DNA of 46,123 nucleotides from Phascolarctobacterium_A sp034086985 (lineage in GTDB: Bacteria > Bacillota > Negativicutes > Acidaminococcales > Acidaminococcaceae): NCBI GenBank assembly GCA_034086985.1, contig JAXDZG010000008.1, positions 1 to 46,123 on the forward strand. Direction: 5' to 3'. Of this stretch, positions 17,372 through 24,183 are shown piece by piece. The notes under the pieces were generated by a model that worked only from the letters and a program-made list of their open reading frames with translations, made no database searches and was not told the DNA's origin. Each line of letters opens with the position of its first letter. Within the stretch, counting starts at the first letter, position 1. Made by a program: the position numbers and the translations under genes.

Positions 17372-17395
17372 TTTCAGATAAGAGTTTTGCTATTG

Positions 17396-17425
17396 AGGAG
17401 GCAGCGCAAGCTGCCTCCTTTTTAT
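17396..17425 (+). terminator. Terminator after gdhA
   Basis: A 10-bp stem AGGAGGCAGC (17396-17405)/GCTGCCTCCT (17410-17419) with a GCAA tetraloop is followed by TTTTTAT. Confidence 0.92.
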
Positions 17426-17544
17426 ACCCATTTTAGTGACTAGGTAAGCAGGAAAAATAAGCTTTCTTATGGAATATTAAAATGTTAGATTTGTGTCTAA
17501 GTGTGTGATATAGATTTATAGATGAGGGTAAAGGAGGGAAAGGA

Positions 17545-19227
17545 ATGCTATTAGGTATAGATGTGGGCGGTACGTTTACGGATGCGGTGCTGCTGGATAA
17601 TGAGTGTGCTGCGATAAATGGTGTGGCGCAGGTACTGGCGCAGGCGAAGGTGCCTACTACTCATGAGGATGTTTTGCAATGCTTGCTGGCTGCGCTGGAT
17701 GCAGTGCTGCTGCAGGTTGAGGCTGCTGCGAGCAAAATTGAGCGCGTGGTTATTTCTAGTACGATTGTGACCAATGCTTTGACTGAAAATAAGCTGGAGC
17801 CTGTTTTTTTGGCAGTGATTACGGGCCCAGGTATGAATATTAAAGGGCATGTGCCGGTTACGCCCTATTATTTGACTGGTTATGTGGATCATCGCGGCAA
17901 GATTACAGCACAAATTGATTGGACGAAGCATAGGGATCTTTTGAATAAAAAGGGAAGTGGCGTGTGTGCTGTGAGCGGTAAGTTCGCTGTGCGTGAGCCT
18001 CGCTTAGAGTATCAGGTGGAGCACGAGCTTACTAAATGTGGCTATAAGAAGGTATTTTTGGGCAGCGAGCTGTCAGGCGAGCTGAATTTTGTGAGCCGCA
18101 CTAATTCTGCGTATTTTGCGGCGCAGGTTTATACGCTGTTCGCGAAGTTTAGCCAGCGCATTGCCCGCGCGCTAGGGGAGCGCGGGATAAATGCGCCGGT
18201 GCACATCCTGAAGGCCGACGGCGGCACACTGCCCTTAGAGGCTGCTATCCAGCAGCCGGTGGAGGCAGTGTTCACCGGGCCGGCGGCCTCGGTGCTGGGC
18301 ATCGAAGCCTTGGCCGCGCCCCAGGTGAACAGCATTTCTCTGGACGTGGGCGGAACGACCACGGATATTGCCTTTTGGGAGCACGGCCTGCCCCTGATGG
18401 CTAAACGGGGCGCGGTTATCAACGGCTATCCAACAGCGGTGCGCTCCTTCCATATGCGCAGCATCGGCATTGGCGGCGACAGCCGCATTCATAAGCTGCC
18501 GGACGGCAGCTATCAGGTGGGGCCGGAGCGCGAGGGACCGGCTGCCGCCGTTGGCGGCAGCGTGGCCACGCTGAGCGACGCCCTTATCGTCGCTGACTAT
18601 GTAAGCTTCGGCGACGCAGCCCGCGCCAAGGCTGCTGTGGCAGCCTTAGGCGGTGAGCCCTGCGCCGAAGCGCGTAAAATTATCGCTAGCGCCTGCGCTA
18701 CTATCCAAGTAACGATTAACGAGATGCTCACAGAGTGGGCCAAGCAGCCTGTATATACGGTGGACGATGTAATTAAGGGCACAGAATTCGTGCCCGCCCA
18801 GCTCATAGGCGTGGGCGGCGGCGCGCCCGGCCTGATTAAGGCCTTGGGCGAGGTTATGGAGCTGCCTGTGGATATTCCCTTGGGAGCTATGGTAGCTAAC
18901 GCTGTGGGCGCCGCTGTGGCGCGCCCCACGCTGAGTGCGGGACTGCGAGCGGACACGACGGATGGCTATTACATTATTCCTGAGAGCGGACGGCGTGAGA
19001 AATTACCGAGCCGCTTTAGCAAGGCCATGGCCGAAAATATTTTGGCCACATGGCTGCGGGAGCAGACCGCCCAATGGCAGCTGCCGGACCAAGAAACGGA
19101 GCTCATCAGCTATGAGCATTTCCATACCGTCCATGGCTATTACGATACCGGCGATATATTTAATCTGCGTATGCAGCTAAAGCCAGGCATTTTACATAAA
19201 GTACAGGGTAAGGAGGTGGACTTCTGA
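17545..19227 (+). CDS. Hydantoinase/oxoprolinase family ASKHA protein (HyuA-like)
   Basis: The N-terminus MLLGIDVGGTFTDAVLLD is the phosphate-1 motif of the hydantoinase A/oxoprolinase group, and SLDVGGTTTDIAFW near residues 266-277 is the matching second motif. Such proteins couple ATP hydrolysis to ring opening of hydantoins or 5-oxoproline, or act in acetone carboxylases, usually with a HyuB partner. Here no HyuB is adjacent, and 560 residues is shorter than classical HyuA (about 680-700), so the substrate is unknown. AAAGGAGGG precedes the ATG. The stop overlaps the next gene (TGATG). The first third is AT-richer and the part after about 18130 is clearly GC-richer. Confidence 0.82.
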   Translation: MLLGIDVGGTFTDAVLLDNECAAINGVAQVLAQAKVPTTHEDVLQCLLAALDAVLLQVEAAASKIERVVISSTIVTNALTENKLEPVFLAVITGPGMNIKGHVPVTPYYLTGYVDHRGKITAQIDWTKHRDLLNKKGSGVCAVSGKFAVREPRLEYQVEHELTKCGYKKVFLGSELSGELNFVSRTNSAYFAAQVYTLFAKFSQRIARALGERGINAPVHILKADGGTLPLEAAIQQPVEAVFTGPAASVLGIEALAAPQVNSISLDVGGTTTDIAFWEHGLPLMAKRGAVINGYPTAVRSFHMRSIGIGGDSRIHKLPDGSYQVGPEREGPAAAVGGSVATLSDALIVADYVSFGDAARAKAAVAALGGEPCAEARKIIASACATIQVTINEMLTEWAKQPVYTVDDVIKGTEFVPAQLIGVGGGAPGLIKALGEVMELPVDIPLGAMVANAVGAAVARPTLSAGLRADTTDGYYIIPESGRREKLPSRFSKAMAENILATWLREQTAQWQLPDQETELISYEHFHTVHGYYDTGDIFNLRMQLKPGILHKVQGKEVDF

Positions 19228-20552
19228 TGGCTAAAAATACCTTAGGCTTAGTCTTTTTCCCGGCCTTTGATTGGATGATTTCCCCGGGACATCCTGAGCG
19301 TCAGGAGCGCCTTTTATATACCCGTGACCAGCTGGAGGAGGAAGGCTTATTCGACTGCGAGGAAATTCGCGAATATCGCCCTCGCCTTGCGGAAATTAAT
19401 GATTTACAGCGCGCTCACGTGGGCGTACCCAGTATTTCCCGGGTAATAACCCCGGCCCATTTGACCTCTGCCGGTGGCTGCTTAGTGGCTGCTGATGCAG
19501 TGATGAAGGGCGAGGTAAAGCGTGCCTTTGCCTTGGTGCGCCCGCCTGGACACCACGCTATGCGCGTTGTGCACGGAATTCGCGGATTTTGTACTGTTAA
19601 TATTGAAGCAATAATGGTAGAATATTTAAGGAGCAAGTATGGCATTCGCAAAATTGCTGTGGTGGATACGGATGTGCATCACGGTGATGGCTCCCAGGAT
19701 GTTTTCTACCACGACCCCAATACCCTCTATATTTCCTTCCATCAGGATGGTCGCACCCTTTATCCGGGCACGGGCTTCCCTGAGGAGGCTGGCAGCCCTG
19801 CGGCCTGGGGCACCAATATTAATTTGCCGCTGTTGCCGGGAACGGGAGATGAGGGCCTGCATCGCCTCTATGATGGTCTTATAAGCCATATTTTGGAGGA
19901 TTTTCAGCCGGAGCTCATCATCAATAGCGCTGGTCAGGACAATCATTTTAGTGACCCGCTGGCCTCCATGCAGGTTACGGCTGCAGGTTATGCACGTTTG
20001 GCGGATAAGCTGAAGGCTGATATTGCTGTTTTAGAGGGCGGTTACTCCATCGAGAGCGCTCTTCCCTATGTAAACACTGGCATCATTTTGGCCATGGCTG
20101 GCATGGATTACAGCAAGGTGGTGGAGCCGGATATGAGCCTTTTGCGCCGTCAGGACCCGCGCTGCAATCAAAGAGTGGACCAGCTCATTCAGCAGTCCGG
20201 TGAAGTCTACTTCAAGCGCGAGGAGATGCAGCAGCGCCTCTTGGCCAAATGCAATGGTGTATGGCAGCGGCGTAAGCATATTTATTACGATGAAGAGGGC
20301 ATCCGCGAGGAGCAGGTGGAGACGTTGCGCTATTGTGGCTACCACGCCTGCGGTGGTTATTTCACTATCCAGACAGCTGCCGAAGGCACTCGCTTTGGCG
20401 ACCAGAGCGCCTTCATCGTCTGCTTGCCTAGGGGAGTATGTCCCCATTGCCGTGACAAGGCCTATGACGAGGCTTTGCGTGAGAAGAAGGCTCACAAGTG
20501 GCAATACGTGCTGGTACAGGATATAGCCACAGGAGAAATTGAAAATATTTAA
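19227..20552 (+). CDS. Histone deacetylase family (acetoin utilisation-type) amidohydrolase with C-terminal Cys-rich extension
   Basis: This zinc-dependent deacetylase fold has all key sites: RPPGHH (His pair 109-110), DTDVHHGDG (Asp149 and His151 as zinc ligands), SAGQDNH (Asp238, third ligand; commonly SAGFDAH) and LEGGYS. Bacterial members act on acetylpolyamines, acetylated lysines or other N-acyl compounds. Residues about 345-441 form an extra C-terminal part with C370, C375, C399, C405 and C408 that may bind metal. Start and stop of the upstream ASKHA gene overlap by one base, so the two are translated together and may share a substrate pathway; this is inference. Confidence 0.87.
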   Translation: MAKNTLGLVFFPAFDWMISPGHPERQERLLYTRDQLEEEGLFDCEEIREYRPRLAEINDLQRAHVGVPSISRVITPAHLTSAGGCLVAADAVMKGEVKRAFALVRPPGHHAMRVVHGIRGFCTVNIEAIMVEYLRSKYGIRKIAVVDTDVHHGDGSQDVFYHDPNTLYISFHQDGRTLYPGTGFPEEAGSPAAWGTNINLPLLPGTGDEGLHRLYDGLISHILEDFQPELIINSAGQDNHFSDPLASMQVTAAGYARLADKLKADIAVLEGGYSIESALPYVNTGIILAMAGMDYSKVVEPDMSLLRRQDPRCNQRVDQLIQQSGEVYFKREEMQQRLLAKCNGVWQRRKHIYYDEEGIREEQVETLRYCGYHACGGYFTIQTAAEGTRFGDQSAFIVCLPRGVCPHCRDKAYDEALREKKAHKWQYVLVQDIATGEIENI

Positions 20553-20570
20553 TCGAAATGAGGATTTTAC

Positions 20571-21164
20571 ATGTTAAAGGAATTAGTAGTTGCCACCCAT
20601 AATCAGGGCAAGGTGGAGGAATTTAAAACCCTGATGAAGGATTTACCCATTGAAATCAAGTATTTGGCAGATTTTGAGCCCATAGATGAGCCGGTGGAGA
20701 ATGGTCGCACCTTTGCGGCGAATGCTCGCTTGAAGGCTACATATTATGCTAAAAAGCTGGGCAAGCCCTGTATTGCCGATGACAGCGGCCTTGAGGTGCA
20801 GGCTTTGGATGGCGCTCCTGGTGTGCGCAGTGCTCGCTATGCCGGGGAAAAGGCAACAGATGAGGATAACAATAACCTGCTGTTAATGAATATGAAGTTT
20901 CAAGTAAAACGTACCTGCCGCTTCCGCTGTGCCCTGTGCGTGGCTCAGCCCGATGGCAAGGTGCTGCATGAGGTGGATGGCATCTGCGATGGTATGCTTT
21001 TGCATAAGCCCTTGGGAGAGCTGGGCTTCGGCTACGACCCGCTGTTTTGGTCAACGGAGCTGCACAAAGGTATGGGCGAGGCATCCATGCAGGAGAAAAA
21101 TAAAATTAGCCACCGTGGCAAGGCGATTCGCAAATTGGTGGCTATCTGGAGCAAAAAGAAATGA
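20571..21164 (+). CDS. rdgB: XTP/dITP pyrophosphatase (RdgB/HAM1)
   Basis: The enzyme removes non-canonical purine nucleotides (XTP, dITP, ITP) from the pool. The 197-residue protein shows the family landmarks VVATHNQGKVEEF at the N-terminus, KPCIADDSGLEVQALDGAPGV and GFGYDPLFW. The SD is weak (GAGGAT). The stop overlaps the start of the following phosphoesterase gene (ATGA), a pairing of rdgB with yfcE-type genes that is common in Firmicutes. Confidence 0.95.
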   Translation: MLKELVVATHNQGKVEEFKTLMKDLPIEIKYLADFEPIDEPVENGRTFAANARLKATYYAKKLGKPCIADDSGLEVQALDGAPGVRSARYAGEKATDEDNNNLLLMNMKFQVKRTCRFRCALCVAQPDGKVLHEVDGICDGMLLHKPLGELGFGYDPLFWSTELHKGMGEASMQEKNKISHRGKAIRKLVAIWSKKK

Positions 21165-21640
21165 AAATTGGCATTACCGGCGATACCCACAGCAGTATGC
21201 AGGCTATGCGCAAGCTGCTTAGCATTACGCCGCCGGTGGATTTATGGCTGCACACGGGCGACCATGCGGAGGATGCCAATCTTTTGCATAATCTGACGGG
21301 TATCGACACTGTTTCCGTCCGTGGAAATTGTGATATTGTGGCTAATGGGGCCAAGGTGGATGAATTTCTCGTTTTGGAGAATTACAAGCTGTGGCTCACC
21401 CATGGGCACAAGTATATTCAGTGGAATGTGAAGGCAGATTTAGGCTATTGGGCCAAGGAGCTGGATCAGGATATCGTGGTATTTGGGCATACCCATATGC
21501 CTCTGTGCGAGTATTACGGGGATGCTTTACTCATTAATCCGGGCAGTCCCTCACGACCGCGCGGTGGCTCTAAGCCTAGCTTCGCCGTGCTCACCCTGCA
21601 AAAGGGAGAAACGCCGGAGGTGGAGTTTTTTCAGCTGTAA
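21161..21640 (+). CDS. YfcE/MJ0936-type metallophosphoesterase
   Basis: This 159-residue protein is a small calcineurin-like phosphodiesterase. Metal-ligand motifs are visible in order: GDTHSS (residues 7-12), HTGDHAED, VRGNCD (the GNCD motif), THGHKY and FGHTHMP, followed by NPGSPSRPRGG. Family members hydrolyse model phosphodiesters; the physiological substrate is unknown. It overlaps rdgB by 4 bases and is the last gene of the unit. Confidence 0.92.
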   Translation: MKIGITGDTHSSMQAMRKLLSITPPVDLWLHTGDHAEDANLLHNLTGIDTVSVRGNCDIVANGAKVDEFLVLENYKLWLTHGHKYIQWNVKADLGYWAKELDQDIVVFGHTHMPLCEYYGDALLINPGSPSRPRGGSKPSFAVLTLQKGETPEVEFFQL

Positions 21641-21666
21641 AAGAGTATAATAAACAATAAACGTTT

Positions 21667-21737
21667 GTTTCCTACCGCGTTTGGGGGTAGGAGTCTAAAT
21701 CAAACTCTTTGTACATTTTGAATGGACAAAATATAAA
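21667..21737 (+). repeat. Dispersed palindromic repeat, copy 1
   Basis: The 35-nt core at 21667-21701 (GTTTCCTACCGCGTTTG, then GGGGTAGGAGTCTAAATC) matches the core at 43308-43342 at 34 of 35 positions and contains the inverted pair CCTACC/GGTAGG. The next 36 nt also align without gaps to the second copy (22 of 36 by my hand count). It begins 26 nt after the stop of the phosphoesterase gene, in the same orientation as that gene. Confidence 0.85.
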
Positions 21738-21742
21738 AAACA

Positions 21743-21790
21743 AAAACTGCGACCAAAATGACATTGCGATGTTGTTTTGGTCGCAGTTTT
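21743..21790. terminator. Bidirectional terminator between convergent genes
   Basis: A perfect 16-bp stem pairs 21743-21758 (AAAACTGCGACCAAAA) with 21775-21790 (TTTTGGTCGCAGTTTT). The arms provide T runs on both strands, so it can end both the plus-strand phosphoesterase transcript and the minus-strand lyase-like gene. Confidence 0.92.
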
Positions 21791-21801
21791 AATTTATGGG
21801 T

Positions 21802-23307
21802 TTAAAGCAGCTCTTGAAAACGTTTATTCAGCTCTGCTTCGGCCTTATCTACTTTGGACTTAGCTTTAGCTTGCCAGCTTTCTTGTTTACCTAAGCACTT
21901 CTTTGCTTCGCCCAGCATGAGCTGCAGCTCCACAGGCTGGGGGCCACCCTTTACGGCTCTGTTATGGACGATGGCCACGGGGTCAAGGCAGGAGCGGAAT
22001 TCTGCGGCGGTTAAGGGCAATCTTTGAGGCACTGTGCTGTCCTCTGCGGCCAGCCGTGCGTAAATCCTGCTCGCCTCCTCATAGGTCAAGGTTGCAGGGG
22101 TAACATTGTTTTGGCGGGCGTAGGTGACGATTTCGGAAGCAAAGTGGTGTCCGGTACGGAAAGGCACTTCATATTTACGCATTAATACATCGGCAATCTC
22201 TTGGGAGCAGGTCCAGTCAAGATTGAGCTCCTCCAAAGCGCGCTCAGGCTTAACCTCTAGAGCATTCAAAATGCGATTAAATTGCTTCACCACGCTAATA
22301 GTCTGTTTTGTGAGCTTGTCCGTACCGCGCAGGCGACCATCGGCCATGCCCGCAGGAATATTGTGCGCCCTAAAAGTTCCTTCCACCGCTATACCTAGCA
22401 GGGTGGAGCAATCAGTGCGAGCTCTATTCAAGATGCCGGGGTTGCGCTTTTGGGGCATAGCGCTGGACACATAGGTGTTGCCATTACCCTCCTTGAGCAA
22501 AATCCAAGGACGAGGCTGGGCATACTGTTGCATAATCTCTTCGATGAAGCCACCAATGTGAATAGCGATGCTGCTTGAAATACCACCCATTTCAAGAGGC
22601 GCTTCCTGGGGGAAGACCTGCCCTGCATCATAGGTATTATAGGCAATGCTATCAAAGCCTAGCAGCTGGGCCATTTTGTCACGATTTAAGGGCCAGCCCG
22701 TGCCGTTAAGCACGCAAGCACCCATGGGTGAACGATTTATCCTCCCATAGTAAGCCTGCAAGCGCTCCATATCACGGGAGAAGGCAGCATTATAGGCCAA
22801 AAGATAATGAGCCAAGCTATTAGGCTGGGCAGCCACGCCATTGGTATAGTTGGGTAGAATAGTATCCTGATTCTTCTCTGCAAGAGCTACCAGACTGCGT
22901 TGCATAGTGTTCAATTCCTGGGCAAGCTCCAGCAGCTGCTCCCTTTGCATAGCAAGGCTAACCGTGGTCAGCATGTCCTGACTGGAGCGACCGGCGTGCA
23001 GCTTAGTTATTTCCGGTCCGGCCGCCTTAATCAGCAAGGGTTCAAAGGTGATTACTAGATTGGGCCTAGCCCCATCAGGGCGCTCACCCTGCTCTAACAC
23101 TGTTGCTATACCCTGGGCAAAGCGATGCCCCTGCTCCTGTGTCAGCAGCTTCTCTTCTGTATTGATTACAGCAGTGGCCTTATTGATTTGCCCCAGCCAG
23201 AAAAAATTATCCCGTTTAGCTGCTTCCGTCATTCCCGTCAAGGTTAACGCAGCTGCAAAGGCAGCCACGGACAGAGTTTTTCCTATAGTATATGCAAGCT
23301 TTCTCAT
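21802..23307 (-). CDS. Exported argininosuccinate lyase/fumarase superfamily protein
   Basis: Residues 1-30 form a Sec signal peptide (MRKLAYTIGK, then an Ala/Leu core ending GMTEAA). The mature part has the superfamily layout of argininosuccinate lyase: HAGRSSQD (104-111), LNGTGWPLNRD (200-210) and the flexible-loop signature SSAMPQKRNP (281-290). The position that is normally GYTHLQ reads NYTNGV (153-158), so the His usual in this family is Asn. Argininosuccinate lyase itself is cytoplasmic and releases fumarate; an exported copy must do something else or act on an external substrate. AAGGAGG lies about 9 nt before the ATG. The gene stands alone on the minus strand and ends at a bidirectional terminator. 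Confidence 0.8.
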   Translation of the reverse strand: MRKLAYTIGKTLSVAAFAAALTLTGMTEAAKRDNFFWLGQINKATAVINTEEKLLTQEQGHRFAQGIATVLEQGERPDGARPNLVITFEPLLIKAAGPEITKLHAGRSSQDMLTTVSLAMQREQLLELAQELNTMQRSLVALAEKNQDTILPNYTNGVAAQPNSLAHYLLAYNAAFSRDMERLQAYYGRINRSPMGACVLNGTGWPLNRDKMAQLLGFDSIAYNTYDAGQVFPQEAPLEMGGISSSIAIHIGGFIEEIMQQYAQPRPWILLKEGNGNTYVSSAMPQKRNPGILNRARTDCSTLLGIAVEGTFRAHNIPAGMADGRLRGTDKLTKQTISVVKQFNRILNALEVKPERALEELNLDWTCSQEIADVLMRKYEVPFRTGHHFASEIVTYARQNNVTPATLTYEEASRIYARLAAEDSTVPQRLPLTAAEFRSCLDPVAIVHNRAVKGGPQPVELQLMLGEAKKCLGKQESWQAKAKSKVDKAEAELNKRFQELL

Positions 23308-23386
23308 AAAATAAGCCTCCTTGTGCTTTTCTGGGAAATGTATTCGCTAAAATAGCTTTAAAACCCTCCTGTGTCTTTACTTTTTA

Positions 23387-23415
23387 TTTACACCTGCGCC
23401 AAATAGAAGTAGAAT
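23387..23415 (+). promoter_or_regulatory. Promoter of the L,D-transpeptidase gene
   Basis: TTTACA (23387-23392), a 17-nt spacer and TAGAAT (23410-23415). It lies in the 144-nt divergent region shared with the minus-strand lyase-like gene. Confidence 0.6.
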
Positions 23416-23451
23416 AGTACCAAGAGAATATTAAAGAAAGCGGTGATAAAT

Positions 23452-24042
23452 ATGACCAGCAAGTGGAAGATAAATTGGAGCAAACTGGCCTTTTTAAGCG
23501 TATTTGTAGGAGCATGTTTGACAGCTAATCTGGCCAGTGCGGACGAGCAGCATTTAATTAAAATTCACAAGCAAAGCTATAAATTAGAGCTGTTTGAAGC
23601 GGGCAATACTGAGCCTCTTAAGGTGTACGGCATTGCTGTTGCCAAAAATCCCGGCGATAAGCAAATGACCGGCGACAACAGAACCCCTACCTCCTGGGGC
23701 TCCGCTGTGGCCATTCCTGCAAAATACACCGGCGCTGCCCCAGGCGTACCTTCCGCAGAGGTACCCTTTGTTGTAGAGGAAATCTGTGACGCCAGCTATT
23801 GGACCCACGATTTTGGGGATGGCAAGGGGCAAATTGCCGGCGCCTATGGGCCTTGGTTCATTTCCTTGGACACAGGCTGGATTGGCATCGGCATTCATGG
23901 CACCCATGACCCCGCCTCCATCGGCACCATGGCCAGCGAGGGCTGCATTCGTTTGCGTGATCAGGACGTGGCTGAGCTGAAGCAATTGATTTATGGTGAA
24001 CACAAGGGCGTGGGAACAAGAGTGATTATTACAGAGGATTAA
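23452..24042 (+). CDS. Exported L,D-transpeptidase (YkuD family)
   Basis: The enzyme class forms 3-3 peptidoglycan cross-links or attaches proteins to peptidoglycan outside the membrane. The 196-residue protein has an N-terminal export signal; cleavage after ASA (residue 30) is likely, though VGAC (19-22) could also be a lipobox. The catalytic signature is complete: HGTHDPASIG (149-158) and ASEGCIRLRDQD with Cys165 as nucleophile. The in-frame GTG at 23443 lies within the SD-like GGTGAT, so the ATG at 23452 is chosen. It is monocistronic, with a promoter and terminator. Confidence 0.9.
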   Translation: MTSKWKINWSKLAFLSVFVGACLTANLASADEQHLIKIHKQSYKLELFEAGNTEPLKVYGIAVAKNPGDKQMTGDNRTPTSWGSAVAIPAKYTGAAPGVPSAEVPFVVEEICDASYWTHDFGDGKGQIAGAYGPWFISLDTGWIGIGIHGTHDPASIGTMASEGCIRLRDQDVAELKQLIYGEHKGVGTRVIITED

Positions 24043-24057
24043 GATAGTTGCTCACAA

Positions 24058-24106
24058 GAAAGCTGTGCAGTATCCTAAATTAAGGACAAATGCACAGCTT
24101 TTTATT
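24058..24106 (+). terminator. Terminator after the L,D-transpeptidase gene
   Basis: AAGCTGTGCA (24060-24069 with flank) pairs with TGCACAGCTT (24091-24100), with an inner TCCT/AGGA helix in the loop, and is followed by TTTTATTG. Confidence 0.85.
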
Positions 24107-24133
24107 GTCAAGATTTAAAGAAGGGTGTATAAT
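24105..24133 (+). promoter_or_regulatory. Promoter of the TRAP transporter gene
   Basis: TTGTCA (24105-24110), a 17-nt spacer and a perfect TATAAT (24128-24133), about 50 nt before the permease ATG and directly after the preceding terminator. Confidence 0.75.
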
Positions 24134-24183
24134 GTATCCAATATTGTGACCGTTTTGTAGCATGGTAGTAAGGAGAGTAGTTC

